From: Phoronis australis
Taxonomy: Eukaryota; Phoronida; Phoronidae
Direction of reading: 5' to 3'
Assembly (NCBI GenBank): GCA_002633005.1
Contig: NMRA01000476.1
Span: 144,787-208,786, forward strand
Length of the DNA stretch: 64,000 nucleotides
A program made the position numbers and the translations under genes. Below the pieces are notes generated by a model that saw only the letters and a list, made by a program, of their open reading frames with translations, searched no databases and was not told where the DNA came from. Below, one piece after another: positions 51,780 to 64,000 of the stretch. Each line of letters starts with the position of its first letter. The first letter of the stretch is position 1.

Positions 51780-54700
51780 CATAGCGGTAGTCTCGAAAAG
51801 CTTTGAAAGCTGCAGTGACCCTGCCTTCTGTCAAAATAATAACTTTTGATTTAATGGATTAAGCATTATTATAAAATTGGTTTCAAGCTGTTCTCTTCTC
51901 AGACTGGAACTGATTTCCGAGCTTGAGAAAAACTGACAGTTGAGTATTCACTGACACCATCCCCAGTATGTTGGCTTAATCCAGTGGACCATTTTATTCA
52001 CCGTGAATGGTTTGTAGATTATGCAGGACTTTGTTGTCAAATCTGCATATTTAGCCAAATATCTACAAAACTCTAGAATTTAACTGAATATAGGTATAAA
52101 CTATATTTTAACTGAATATAGGTATAAGCTATATTTTCTCTAAGCAGAAAACCTGTAGAATTAGGCTTTTTGCCAAACTGCCATTAAGTGGGTCCCGTGA
52201 CCAGGTCCTCTCAAACAAAAAAATTAGCTAAAAAGTTTGATACAATGTCAGAAAAACATCAGCATCAGTCACATGATCAAATCTTATTTTACTGGTATGT
52301 AGATGCTCCAAGATCTCAAAAACGGTGTAACAGTTTTCTTAATTGTAATTTTGTTTTATGCATCTTGAGATTTTTTCCTTAAAACCAAAAAAGTCCTATT
52401 TTTGATAACTTTGATGTTAGCTAAATTAACCATTTTTGCTGTGTCCTACAAAACCTTAAGCAAGGACTAATTACTGTCAGTTTTTCCAACATTGAGAAAT
52501 TAGCTCTCATCTGACTGGGAAAAGATATGACCAGATGTGACCTGTATCTAAGGGCAGGAGATCAAAACCCTATGTTAAAGGTGGTTTCATAGCAGGTAAA
52601 TTGCCTGATCAAGTTTCTGTCTTATTCACAAACATTTCTTTTAGTGTACAGTAACTCCTTAGGAAAGTGGCTTTAATCCACTGTTTCTGATCATTATGTT
52701 ACTTTTTAGAATCAGTGTTTACCAATTGCCCATATACTAGTGACCGTCAACATGTTTTATGTTACTCTTGTCTTTCAAGGTTTAAACTTGAGCGCCTGTT
52801 GTATACAAAGAGCGCAGGAGATTTTTTGTATATTCTCATTTTGTATTTAGTAGGAGGTTGTTGTCTATTGTTCATTTTGTTGTCCATCATTTACTAAGTA
52901 ATTATTTTGGAACAATGCACTATTTGCTTATATTGACACAATCTTGCTTGTGTGAATGACGTTTGACAGAAAGACTTTCTTGACCATAAAGCACTGTTAA
53001 CAAACTGCAATTTGTCACATACGACTTTGTTAACGACTGTCACATACAACTTTGTTAACAACTGTCACATACAACTTTGTTAACGACTATGACATACAAC
53101 TTTGTTAATGACTGTCACATACAACTTTGTTAATGACTGTCACATACAACTTTGTTAACGACTGTCACATACAACTTTGTTAACAACTGTCGCATACAAC
53201 TTTGTTAACGACTGTCACATACAACTATTCAGACCATATAGCCAGATGTTGTGACAACTTCTGGAGCTAAAACGTCGTATAAGGATTTTCGTTTGAGACA
53301 GAGAAAATCTGATTTTGCTCCAGGAGCAGAAATGATACAACAATACAGTTGTCCACACACACTGGGTGTTGTCTTGACTTTGTATATGAAATTGTTTAGG
53401 ACAATCAGTTTGTAGACAGGGCTTCAGGCAGACACCAGACATGCAGATACTTCTATAATAATGTTAAACATAACAAGATAAGATCTGAGTCAGTTTTAAA
53501 CCATTTTCCTTGTTTTGACTAGTGACTACATTGTCAGCATCAATAAACCTTCCTTTATAGCACTGCATATCACAATCGTAAATTCAATTCCCAAAAAATA
53601 TCAAAATAGAAGAAAAACGACTTTAATTGAAAGTTTCATAGCTCCATGGACATGAGTTTGACGTATGAATGCACACAGGGCTGGTGTGTCAAGTCCAACA
53701 ATGTACGAAGTTCTTGTACAACTTGCGCCACAAACGTAACGCCTTGTCATTCCTTATTGTACCATAAACCACAGGAAAACGAGCAGCAACATCTGATGAC
53801 TTTTCACACTAAACACAATGGAGGATGACTAGTGATATGATTGGTTGTTCCAATTTTAAGTAGCATTAACAAGTTTTATGTGACAGTTGTTTTCTAATTT
53901 GACTGTTGTTTTGGTGTTTTCATGTAAAATTGGTGTGTTTAAGCACTTTAAATTACACCCTTTTCAAGTAGCTTGTGTCAAACTTTGACCCACTATTCCT
54001 CTGGATTTGGTAAACTGGAAATTTTGTTTGTGTCATAGCAGACACCATGCTTACTAGCTAAGCATTTGACATGAAAATTGTTAACTTGTCTTTTGAGTGA
54101 CTGTATACTAGAAAATATGTTTTTAGGGTTGGAAAGTTCTGAGTGTCTTCAGTGTTCCAGATTATTTTACTTCTCCTTAATATACCATTGTTGAATGGAC
54201 ACAGCAGAGCATCTAAAACACTGATACCTTTGGTAATCCGTTTTGTCATGTAGACATGTGTCTGAGAGCTATCTTGGTATATTTGAACTCTTTTGACCCA
54301 TTTTAAATAGTTTTCCAAAATGTGCTTAATGATTAAAAAATAACCTGCCTTACCAAAGTAAGGAGACAGGTTGGTGATGGACCAGCAGAGATTCAGCTGT
54401 ATCTGAACTAAAGGTGAACTGAGAAACATTCCCTTTACTGTCTCTAACAGTTGTATTCAGGGATATTCTCAGCGAGATAAGTAATTTTACAGCAGCGGTG
54501 CAGAATCGAATCCACTAGCTCCGCTGTAGCAACTGAACACTGCTGCAGAGTCAAATCCCACATGTTAAGTCGTAGAGTATTTAATGGTAGAGACATTGGC
54601 ATTGATTTCAACGACTGTTTAGCAGATGGCAACAAGTATTGGTGCTTAGAAAATTACACAAGCAACAGATTTTGTAGTAATATAGTTCTGGTTAAAACTT

Positions 54701-56153
54701 CAGGAAGTCTGTACCATCCGGCAATAATACCAGAAATGCATCTTGCAGCTGTAAAACTGATTTCGCCCCTTTATGGTCCAAAGCAGTGGTGTCAAATAGT
54801 CAAAGCCTGGTGCCTGCATTTTAACATTTTTACCGGTATATTGATTTGTAGAAGTCCGTTACCGGCATTATGCTGTGCATGGTAGGTCTCACAGAACTGA
54901 AATAGCTAAAGGCTAGTGTAGAATAGCTGCGAGCTGACCTGTAATCTGCAAGTGAACTGGGTTAACCGGGAAACAGCGAGCAAAATGTTGACTGACATGG
55001 TACTCCATTGTAAACTACGTAAATGCAGTACACGGTCAGAATGGGTGAACAAGAAAGGTTCATTATTGTCAGGTGATGCAATAATTAATTTTCTTCGGTT
55101 AGGAATTGTATGAAAAAAGTTAGAAATTGGCCTTACTACCTTGTGAGGCAAAATCTTTGCAGTTCATTTTGTTGCATATTTGAGCCACGGGCCAGGCTGA
55201 TTTCTATTCAAGGTATGTAGCTCTCCGTTTGCGCTGACCCTTAGGGTTGTGAACAGTTTTCTATTGTCTGGGATTATGGGAAGACTGTGACACTCGGTGT
55301 ATAGCATGTTTTTGAATGACTGACTACTTGGTCTGTCAATTATGAATGAGCTTGCCACAATAAACCTGCCTTTCAGAACATTTGTTATCTCGAGTCTTTG
55401 GTCGATAAGAACTCCGCCCCCAGAATGAATATCATTCCATGGCTAAGGAGGACAAAAAATCTAGTAATTGACTGTGAGTATGATTAATGTGTTGTAAATT
55501 AATGAATCAATGTAATTTAACTGTAATTATGATACGGTGTTTGGAAGTGAATACAGTGCAAGAATCGACAATAAATTATTGTTTTCAAACATCAAAATTT
55601 ATTTTCTTTTTACAATACAAGACTAATAAAAGCTCATTTAGAAGAAGCATCAGCTGGTGTATGCCTGGGTAGAGTTCCGTAACGCCGGGACCTTGCAAAG
55701 AAGCAAAGACTTCACGAGATTACGCTCCTAGCGTTACTAAACTCTACCCTGGTTTAAAAGATGTTACATAGTTCTACAATCATAGCAGTCACAATTCACC
55801 GATTGAAGCACTTTAATCAAAATATTCAAGTAAAGCGTAAAAGAAGGAAGGTTTTACAGCAGCACATGCCAAAAAGTTCCAAGCCCTATGTTTGTTGAAT
55901 GAGCAAAACCATAGCATCAAAATAACATAAGTACTGATGCATCTCTTCAAATTAGTTACAAAACAATGGGTATTCACTAGGACTAGTCAATGGGCCATGT
56001 GGCAAACTGGACATAATACAGGTACAATTATACAAATAACTTAATTTCACTCTCAATTATTTCTCAATTCCACAAATCAACAGCTGAAAAGCTTATCTTC
56101 CACTTTGGTCAGAGGGGAATTACAACAAATGAAATTACCAGTAATTAAAACAT
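51780..56153. other. Region downstream of SPHK, no gene recognised
   Basis: Its start must hold the SPHK 3' UTR. A 28-bp duplication (52080-52135) and the 25-bp minisatellite are the only clear structures. Confidence 0.4.
53012..53226. repeat. Minisatellite, 25-bp unit, about 8.5 copies
   Basis: Unit CTGTCACATACAACTTTGTT plus AACGA, with a few substitutions per copy. Lies 1.2 kb beyond the sphingosine kinase stop codon. Confidence 0.95.
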
Positions 56154-56157
56154 TTAA

Positions 56158-57008
56158 AGAGTTCCCACCATGACCATGTGCTCAAAAAGAATTTTATTAA
56201 TACATCTTAAAGATTTAATAACCTTTAATATACCTGTTGCTAAGAAACGAGCCAAAATTTTTTAGAAGTATTTTTCTGTTATCAGGGTTGTACTCAATGG
56301 GTGAAAGACCGTCTCCACTGTTGTTGTTTTTACCAGTGTGATACTGAGGAGTAGTGAAAAAGTCTGCAGAGAACTGCCTTTTTCAGTCATGAAAAGGTGT
56401 GTTTGTGGACTGCTGCAACTTGATTGAAAATGTCTCTGTGTTCGAATTTCCTGGACGTAAAAGTTGCACAGAAATTGTATTCTGTGCACTGTACAAGAGT
56501 GTGGGTTATCAGTTGGGAACATATGATTCGGTCGGGAGCAACACTTTGTTCGGTATATTTCAGTCAAGGAATCATGTTTCGACCAAACACAAAAGCGGCA
56601 TTACGATGAAGGACTCACCACCTTGTAAAATATTTACAAATTTAATAACTAAGTGCTTCCATTCTAGGGCGAGTGATGCCAGGCCCTCGACCCTAGTCCA
56701 GATGGAGTGCTTGAGTGTGATGCCCGAATCCACTCTCTTCTTTATCTGCATAATAATTGTCCAGTTCTTGTTCAAAATCATTCTCATCTGCTATGTTCCG
56801 CATTTGCAATTGTCAAGTGATCAAACGTCTTCCACCCATTACATCATTTGGCGGGAAACTTGGTAATAACAAATTTTTCTTCAAAATTAAAAAAATTTCC
56901 GACTATTCGGCATAAAAAGTGCTTATTTAGTTAAATTTTATAGTATTCATTTCATATTAGCTGACTGAAACATTAAAAGCTAATAATGAAATGCATGGTG
57001 GGAACTCT
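56158..57008. mobile_element. THAP (Kolobok-type) element 4, TTAA-flanked
   Basis: The inverted ends AGAGTTCCCACCATG match perfectly over 15 bp and are flanked by TTAA (56154-56157, 57009-57012). The interior is homologous to element 2, with THAP remnants on the plus strand (56390-56600: CVCG, NVSVFEFPG) broken by frameshifts. Element length 851 bp. Confidence 0.8.
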
Positions 57009-57440
57009 TTAAACATACCAGGAAAGAAAAACCTTTGAAGCTCAGTAATAGTCGAGAGCAAGGTTGACTGGGAAACTGACTTTCACGGCAATCATTTCAT
57101 TCACTGAGCTGACTGGAGCAAATATGATTACTTTGGATTTGGTCGATTTTGTGACCAAATATTTGATGAGGTAAATTATTATGCATTTGGAGAAGAAAAA
57201 CATTTTTAGGATTCTTTATAGATAAAACATAATTTTCTGGTTGTCCTGGACAATTTTTAATGGCTCTGTGTTGTCTTATTAGATAGACAAAAAGAAATTG
57301 GATTTGCAAGCCAAGGCTAAAGAAAAAACACAAATAGTTCCTGATTTGCATCTGCTTTCTTTTGACTCTTGTGCTTTCCCCGTTCAAAAAAGAAACAAAA
57401 AATGCCTCATCGCACCATTTTAGCAGATGCTAGGTACTTT

Positions 57441-58430
57441 TTTAATTACAAATTTAAAAAAACTGAACCGCCACATCAAGAATGCTTATAAATGGACCAA
57501 ATCTCAGTTTGTGTCGCACAATCCTATTTACAGATGGAAGCCGTTAGATTTGCCTGATGATTACCACTTAACATCGTCTATAACTTTTTGTATTTCTTAA
57601 CTGATCATGTGCTGGACTTGCTTGCCGACATGTCTAATCAGTACAGTGTAAAAAATGGAAAGTCTGTTGACACTGAAAAAACTGAACTGAAAAGATGATT
57701 GGTATGTTTTAGTGTATGGGTCTAGCAAAAATGCCAGGTAGTCTGTTTGACACAAGGTATGAACCCGTAGCAAGTGTAATGACCCAAAACCAGTCTTAAT
57801 TACCGTACTAGCAACATCACTGCAAATTGTCAACAACACTAATAGTGCTGACCACAAGAAGGGCAAACTATGGAAAGTGCACCCTTGGCTAGAGAAATTT
57901 CATCAAAACAGCAACAAAATTCCATCGACGAGATGATGATTGCCTTCAAGGGCAAGTTCAGCAACCTGAAGCAGTGTGTCAAGGGAAAACCTCATCCTTG
58001 GGGCATCAAGTTGTGGGCGAGAACTGGTGCAGCAAGCATCTTGTATGATTTTGATATGTACCAGAGTAATCGTGAAGGGACGGCAAAAAGTGCTCTGTGT
58101 GTTGGGGCAAATGTTGTCCTCAACCTTGCTAAGACCGTGCCGCAGAACATTTCTGAGGCTCCTGCATTGAACAAAAAGATCGCTGCAGACAACTTTTTCA
58201 CCAGAATGCCACTAATCACGGAGCTGAAGTCAAGAGACGTTCACTATACTGGAACAGTGCGTCCTAGGTGCGTGGCCAAACGTAATGCTGCATTCTGACT
58301 CGGATATGAAAAAGCGTGGACGTGATGCTCGTGGCGGTGCAATGGTACTACAAGAGAGCTATAACCATACTTAACGTACGGAGCCCAAACAGAGAAACAT
58401 CAATATGGTGTTTCTAAAATAAATCCCTGG
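57441..58430 (+). pseudogene. piggyBac-type transposase relic
   Basis: Successive blocks in shifting frames follow the piggyBac order. KWTKSQFVSHNPIYRWKP is at about 57481. FLTDHVLDLLADMSNQYS and NGKSVDTEKTEL are at about 57600-57690. TRYEPVASVMTQN is near 57765. Then the long open block 57870-58298 has SIDEMMIAFKGKFS (first catalytic Asp), KLWARTG, YDFDMYQ, AADNFFTRMPLI (second Asp) and YTGTVRP. VAVQWYYKRAITILN follows after another shift. At least four frame breaks make it inactive. Host genomes sometimes domesticate piggyBac proteins, but this one is too broken for that. Confidence 0.85.
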
Positions 58431-58449
58431 CAAAACCACTCCTAGTCAT

Positions 58450-58860
58450 AACATGTCAACAGCGTTTGACATGAGGGTCAGCCGAACTATAATGCCCATT
58501 TATAAACCCAAAGTGGATGAACAGCTTTTGAAATGACTAAGTCATGGAAAGATGAGCAATGTGAATGAGGCGGTTAATAGTATGATCTGAAAGCATTGTC
58601 CTAAGAACTCCTTTGTGGGATCAGTGTATGTCAAAACTACAACTTTAGAAGCACTCAATCAATACAATTTCATGAACACTCATTAACTACAAGTCATGGA
58701 ATTGCTGTCTGTTGAAGTTACCAAAATCAGTGTAATATGTGCTACACAACGGAGCAATGTTGTTCGTGTGCGCCAGACAAAGCGGCAGAGTATTCAATCA
58801 GCAACTAGAAAACTCAGACACCAGAAAAAAGCAAATTGAAGAAAAGGTTTCAGTGCAGCA
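58450..58860 (+). pseudogene. Mutator-like transposase C-terminal relic
   Basis: The frame reads MRVSRTIMPIYKPKVDEQLL, then HGKMSNVNEAVNSMI, a TGA where Trp is expected, KHCPKNSFVGS and ALNQYNF. The pattern N-x-NE-x3-N-x3-(W)-x2-CPK ... FN is the tail of the Mutator-like transposase domain seen in many invertebrate repeats. A basic KLRHQKKANLKKRF stretch follows. Two stop codons. It directly abuts the piggyBac relic. Confidence 0.6.
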
Positions 58861-60777
58861 GGGACCAACATATGGTGGTGGTGAATTTTGAAACACGGAC
58901 TCATAATTACTGTTATTGCCAACTGACTTGCACACAGCTAGGATCATGTGGATTTTGTATATAATTCAAAAAGACAAAATGTTCATTCAACTGACTGTAA
59001 ATAGTTAAAATATCATGCTTTGCTGATGTAATTGAGTTTACCTATGTTGCTTCAATACAAATCTGTTTTTTTCTCTAACTTCACAAATTATTGTTTCTTA
59101 ATTGTCTTCACGGGCCATTTGCTCGTATCTGAACTTTCCCACACAAGGTCACACAAAAAGCAGCATAGCTTTGTTTGTGTCTACTGCATTGAACATTGCC
59201 ACAACTATTACAAATGTTAGTATCTACACTGTCGGAACAGTTTATCATTTGAAATTTCTGAATTTATATTTCTTAACATAAAGTGAGTTTTCGCATCAGA
59301 ATAAAGGTTTCTGTTTTACACAAAAAGTACACGATGCACCGTTTACAAAACTTTCTGACAAAGTGTAGGTATCACATATACATCCTTCAAATAAAAAAGA
59401 ATTATTAAAAAAGACCAAACATTTAGAAGATATGCTACTTTCCATCTTCTCCAAATTTCCCCAATTTCCATTGGTTGCCAAGGCAACAAAGACCAAAAAT
59501 GAGAAATGATGTGGAAATCCATTTATTTCGAAGGTAGACATCCTCAAAACAAATTAACAATTAATTGTGTCAAAAATGCCAAACAAGTAGCTTTATTTTT
59601 ACTGCAGACTCTCGCCTTTTCAATGTTTTAAGGTATAATATAATTACCACACAAAGTAAGTGCAAATATTCGTTGTAGGGGCAGACATTTACAAACACAT
59701 ACCACAACCACCAACAGGCTGCTGTGCTGAGTCTTTGTATGATGAAGTGTTTTTCAGTAAGTGCAGTAGTCATCAGATCGTGGGATAGCAAAAGACAACC
59801 TCACCAGGTTAAGCATTGCTGAAGAACTAGAAAGAATATAACCAGCAAGATCTAAGGGATCTTAATGCAGACATGATCAGCTACAGCCAGTTTAAAAAAG
59901 ACTGGCATCCTTAGATGAAAGTGAAAGTTTTTTAATTGATGTTTTGAAATCATTGCTTCAAAAGTAACCGTCTGTACGTGACCAAAATATCCCTGGTTAA
60001 AACCCATGCCTGGGTAGCAGACTAACTGCCCGCCTCCTACTTCTTGATCAAAAGAGATGAACTGTCAGTTGGTTTTCTCAGACAAGATCATTACCATTAT
60101 AAAGCAGCTGTCAAACTGGTTTCTTGGGATTTGACTGTGACTCTTGTCAACATGATTGTATGTTGTTAATGCAGGAGCATTAGTCTTTTGTTTAGGAACT
60201 TTATGTCCACTAGAGGCGTTGTATGTACACCTTAGGGCGATTCCAGAGTGTCTACCCCGCTCCTAGGTAATTGTTTATTGGCTAAATAGATGCTACCATC
60301 GTAATATAACCAATCACAGTGCAGTTTTGATGGTTTTTAGCTTCAGCAGTCATTTACAGCGCTCATTTCGAATATTGGTTTCAACATGTTGTGATGCACT
60401 GTAGAGAGATTATTAGCTGGGCCACGCGGAAAACTCCAGTAAGTACATGTAATTCTGTTAAGGCTTTACGTTTAGTCCATTCCTGTAGGTCTGCTGGATA
60501 TTGTATGCCTAGTGTTTAATTGTTGAACTGTAATGGCTGCTTTGTGGTGGTTTTGTCTTATGCGGGTTCGAGTCCAGTGTGCTAGCCGTATTGACTATTG
60601 GGTAACGTTTTGAGAACATTGTTTGACCATAGACTATAGTACATGGACCGCTTACTCCGTATACTTTCAATGGACGAAATCTGTGAGCTTGCGCACAAGC
60701 CTTTACGTCATTATTCACTGGCGACACCTGGCTAAATTATCTGGTGTAATTTCCGGCAAGTACATCATCTGCTAATC
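58861..60777. other. Unassigned stretch before the THAP exon
   Basis: No exon or repeat recognised. The last few hundred bases presumably contain the promoter of the THAP exon at 60778. Confidence 0.35.
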
Positions 60778-60982
60778 ATGGTCGGTTGCTGTGTGGCCGG
60801 CTGTTCGGCTACGCAGGCGAAATGCAGAGGCGTTAGCTTCCATAGTGTACGGAGACCCCAAAATCCGCTGTGGGAGAAAAAGTTATGTTCTCGCGTCGAC
60901 GTGAATGGAAGTTGTTCTTCCAAAAAAAACTTGTACATTTGTTCACGTCACTTCGAAGATGGGTGTTTTTTAAGAGGCTCTG
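60778..60982 (+). CDS. THAP domain first exon
   Basis: The ATG opens MVGCCVAGCSATQAKCRGVS ... and continues to YICSRHFEDGCF, a full THAP C2CH zinc finger (C-x4-C near the start, C-x2-H at the end), with TCTG/GTAGGC as a likely donor at 60982. Unlike the other THAP copies in this window it is intact and starts at the very N-terminus, so it could be a real host gene or a younger element. What follows falls partly in the gap at 61173-62068. DNA-binding role inferred from the fold. Confidence 0.65.
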
Positions 60983-61172
60983 GTAGGCCTACTACTTAAT
61001 TCTGTCTTCACAAATCCATTTTTCTTTTCTCCGTTTTGATGAAAACTATCTGGTAAACTTTTTGACGAAAAATGTCCGCTACATTTCTTCCAATGGTAGT
61101 GACTGGTGAACTCTTGTCCTTACGAAGACCTTCAGCCATAGTCTAGTGAGCGAATTAACCAAATTACTCTTC

Positions 61173-62068
61173 NNNNNNNNNNNNNNNNNNNNNNNNNNNN
61201 NNNNNNNNNNNNNNNNNNNNNNNNNNNNNNNNNNNNNNNNNNNNNNNNNNNNNNNNNNNNNNNNNNNNNNNNNNNNNNNNNNNNNNNNNNNNNNNNNNNN
61301 NNNNNNNNNNNNNNNNNNNNNNNNNNNNNNNNNNNNNNNNNNNNNNNNNNNNNNNNNNNNNNNNNNNNNNNNNNNNNNNNNNNNNNNNNNNNNNNNNNNN
61401 NNNNNNNNNNNNNNNNNNNNNNNNNNNNNNNNNNNNNNNNNNNNNNNNNNNNNNNNNNNNNNNNNNNNNNNNNNNNNNNNNNNNNNNNNNNNNNNNNNNN
61501 NNNNNNNNNNNNNNNNNNNNNNNNNNNNNNNNNNNNNNNNNNNNNNNNNNNNNNNNNNNNNNNNNNNNNNNNNNNNNNNNNNNNNNNNNNNNNNNNNNNN
61601 NNNNNNNNNNNNNNNNNNNNNNNNNNNNNNNNNNNNNNNNNNNNNNNNNNNNNNNNNNNNNNNNNNNNNNNNNNNNNNNNNNNNNNNNNNNNNNNNNNNN
61701 NNNNNNNNNNNNNNNNNNNNNNNNNNNNNNNNNNNNNNNNNNNNNNNNNNNNNNNNNNNNNNNNNNNNNNNNNNNNNNNNNNNNNNNNNNNNNNNNNNNN
61801 NNNNNNNNNNNNNNNNNNNNNNNNNNNNNNNNNNNNNNNNNNNNNNNNNNNNNNNNNNNNNNNNNNNNNNNNNNNNNNNNNNNNNNNNNNNNNNNNNNNN
61901 NNNNNNNNNNNNNNNNNNNNNNNNNNNNNNNNNNNNNNNNNNNNNNNNNNNNNNNNNNNNNNNNNNNNNNNNNNNNNNNNNNNNNNNNNNNNNNNNNNNN
62001 NNNNNNNNNNNNNNNNNNNNNNNNNNNNNNNNNNNNNNNNNNNNNNNNNNNNNNNNNNNNNNNNNNNN
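61173..62068. other. Assembly gap
   Basis: Run of 896 N between the THAP exon and the SWIM-like remnant. Confidence 1.
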
Positions 62069-62640
62069 CCTTTTAAGGGCCACTCAACACTTCCCAGAAG
62101 AACTGCTCACTTGAGAATGTTGATTTATCAACACGCTTTCGTAGTTTTCTCAGTAGGCCTATGTGAACCGTAAATCAAAAACTGTCCGATAACTATGCTG
62201 CTATTGGGCAAGCAGACGACATAAAGGGTCGGAACCGAAGTTTGAATTTTGAAATTAATTACCAGTAGCATTGCCAAAAGTACTCACAATACCAACACTT
62301 CTACTATTGAAAGACTTTGAAAAGCGTTTCAATACCGAAATTAATATAAATTAATGTTTTTTCGCTGTTTTGGACAGTAAAGTAGATGCAGGTATTTCTC
62401 GTCAAATTACACTGACCGGAAACTGCAGCAGATAGGTCAGGAGAGTTCAACTCAGCTCGTAAGAATATGCCGGAGTTGCGAATCTGTTGTCTATAATCTA
62501 TGGTTTGACAAACTATTTATCGTTTGTAGATCAACCGTCTCTTCAAGAATAAATCGTTTTAAACGAAGCTGACGCGTTATTCTATCGCCCACACTAATAT
62601 ATGTTATATTATTTCAGATTACTCTGGATGGTTCTCGTGA

Positions 62641-62853
62641 GTTATCATTAATATCACACTCTGCATCTGTACTGCTGGTAAAGGACTGTGCTCGCACACA
62701 ATAACCATGCTGTATCAACTGTCTCATTACCAGAGTTTAAGCTTAAACAAGGTTCCTGAGATAGTGAGCTCAACTTCACAGCTGCAAAAGTGGTATGTTC
62801 CCTCAAGAACATCAGACTGCTGCCTAGCTCACGACAAGTGTGTCCATAGTTAA
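62641..62853 (+). pseudogene. SWIM zinc-finger remnant
   Basis: The frame opened by TGA at 62638 and closed by TAA at 62851 reads CICTAGKGLCSHTITMLYQL, a SWIM-type C-x-C-x(n)-C-x-H finger (codons at 62662, 62668, 62689, 62695). It continues to SSTSQLQKWYVPSRTS, resembling the SCTS-x2-C-x-W-x2-P segment after SWIM fingers in SWIM-YqaJ proteins of invertebrates. The short open frame and flanking stops suggest decay, unless an unseen splice pattern rescues it. Confidence 0.5.
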
Positions 62854-62936
62854 GCCTAAGCTCCTCTCAGAGCAATGAAGAAGAAAGCCACAACGGATGT
62901 CATCACCTCTCAGCTGTACAAGCCTTTACCATACAC

Positions 62937-63395
62937 TTGTACACAATCAACCTGAAAGGAAAGCTGCTGCCAACACTAAAATCGCACAATCTACGTGTTC
63001 AGTGGCTTCAGATTTGTCCGTATGAAGAAGACGGTGATCAGTTGGCTGAGTCGTCACTTGGAGTAGTTCCAAAGGGGCCTATACTGGCATATCAAGAAAA
63101 GCCTAGGCCGTCTCCCGTATTTATTGGACCTTTAACCCCACCTGCTTTTCGTTCACCTTACATTACTGGTAATCAATTTGCAGTGAATAATAAGGTACCA
63201 GATTTCGTCGGGTTTGGATCACCAATTTCGCGGATTCCACATCCGTCAACAAATAAATTGAATGCTCATGAAGCCAACATAAATAAAGATGACATCAATA
63301 CTCTAGAAATAACCACCTGGGCTACTCAAAATCTATCTCGCAATTCAACAGCAAGTTACGGATGTAAGCCGCACAAAATCTATGGACCATCTTAA
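62937..63395 (+). CDS. Unrecognised 152-aa ORF, possibly YqaJ-family approach region
   Basis: Open frame starting MYTINLKGKLLPTLKSHN, Pro-rich in the middle (GPLTPPAFRSPYITG), ending with INTLEITTWATQNLS and NSTASYG. The last part loosely resembles the I-x2-IE-x2-T-x2-Q ... TAS-xF entry of YqaJ nuclease domains. Together with the SWIM remnant just upstream this suggests a THAP/SWIM/YqaJ-type gene relic, but the similarity is weak and no catalytic residues are visible. Confidence 0.3.
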   Translation: MYTINLKGKLLPTLKSHNLRVQWLQICPYEEDGDQLAESSLGVVPKGPILAYQEKPRPSPVFIGPLTPPAFRSPYITGNQFAVNNKVPDFVGFGSPISRIPHPSTNKLNAHEANINKDDINTLEITTWATQNLSRNSTASYGCKPHKIYGPS

Positions 63396-64000
63396 CCAAG
63401 TCAATGCAGTCTATGAAAATACCACCAACTAACATGAGTTTCGACTTCAAACATGGAAAAGGAGTATCAACGGGGTGTGAAGGTTGTTTTTATACCTCAA
63501 TGTCAAATTTTTGTTACCGGACTAAATGATTTTTAAATTTTCAACACAAGACCTAATATTTCCAAACTTATACTTTTCAAACGAACACTTATGATAAAAG
63601 CAATATTCTTCAACCGGTTTTGTAAAGTCCAATACCACCTCTACATAATGGACCAATCCTATTCCTAATATAACAAAAGGGTCCCGTGGGCAAAGGATGC
63701 TAAGTGTTGGCCTGAAATATTGGATCGGTTCTGCTGACGTAACCTTGCAAAAACTGTCACACAAAATCTCGTGAGATATTACAAGTAAAACACGTGATCA
63801 TAGTGCTTTCCTTTACGATATCCTTGCGTGAATGGGACTTAGTAAATATGTGGATTTTCTGCATTTGTCATGTTTGTGTCATCTTTCTCCCTACGTTCTA
63901 GGAACGAGACATTGTAGTGTCAGTCAAGTAAATCATTTCTACACAGAAAGCAACAGAAATGCTAATGGTTTTGTATTGCGTTGTGCATGCCTGTTGCATA

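Noticed and set aside
57097-57387. 96-aa minus-strand ORF next to the piggyBac relic
   Set aside because: Opposite strand to the relic, no domain; chance frame.
60563-60590. tRNA-like B-box (GGGTTCGAGTCC)
   Set aside because: No matching acceptor stem, A-box or cloverleaf could be drawn around it; probably chance or an old SINE trace.
61079-62114. Long ORFs across the third gap
   Set aside because: Open only because N codons are not read as stops.

Overview
This is a eukaryotic, metazoan window: spliced genes with GT-AG introns, AATAAA signals, AT-rich introns, three assembly gaps (11243-11840, 44423-45034, 61173-62068) and dense repeats. Four conserved animal genes can be read exon by exon. 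The mobile-element load (THAP-type TTAA elements, Merlin, piggyBac, Mutator-like, a LINE, a Helentron-like element) and the type of genes suggest a marine invertebrate, perhaps a deuterostome such as a hemichordate. That placement is inference; nothing here proves the species.

Layout. 1-14461, minus strand: N-terminal two thirds of a DNAJB12/DNAJB14-type ER-membrane J-protein gene (five coding exons; the membrane and C-terminal exons lie beyond the left edge). Its introns hold modular repeats, a Merlin transposase relic, a hAT-like MITE and a 2.87-kb foldback element with identical 127-bp inverted ends. 14936-17230, plus: a complete three-exon Ly6/uPAR (Sleepless-like) GPI-anchored protein gene, head-to-head with the J-protein gene. 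22573-33936, minus: a complete seven-exon RPL18 gene encoding 188 aa, whose 7-kb intron 2 is filled by two TTAA-flanked THAP (Kolobok-type) elements. 43622-51779, plus: a sphingosine kinase gene (five coding exons seen; 5' end unresolved), with a LINE in its first visible intron. 57441-58860, plus: decayed piggyBac and Mutator-like transposases side by side. 60778-63395, plus: a THAP exon, then after a gap SWIM zinc-finger and possible YqaJ-like remnants.

Most notable. (1) A non-coding repeat family (at 1-503, 3180-4540, 4629-5925, 23317-23872, and reversed at 40546-43093) is an array of modules of about 145-150 bp. Each module carries a match to the CTCF core (CCACTAGG-GGC), all in one orientation, at nucleosome-like spacing. 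(2) Four TTAA-flanked THAP elements are present. The best one (29020-30960) pairs a THAP transposase with an oppositely directed ORF carrying a P2X7-ballast-like cysteine motif, and an older repeat at 49740-50290 provides its empty site. (3) An insertion at 41131-42115 has Helentron/Helitron2 hallmarks and interrupts one of the CTCF-like arrays.
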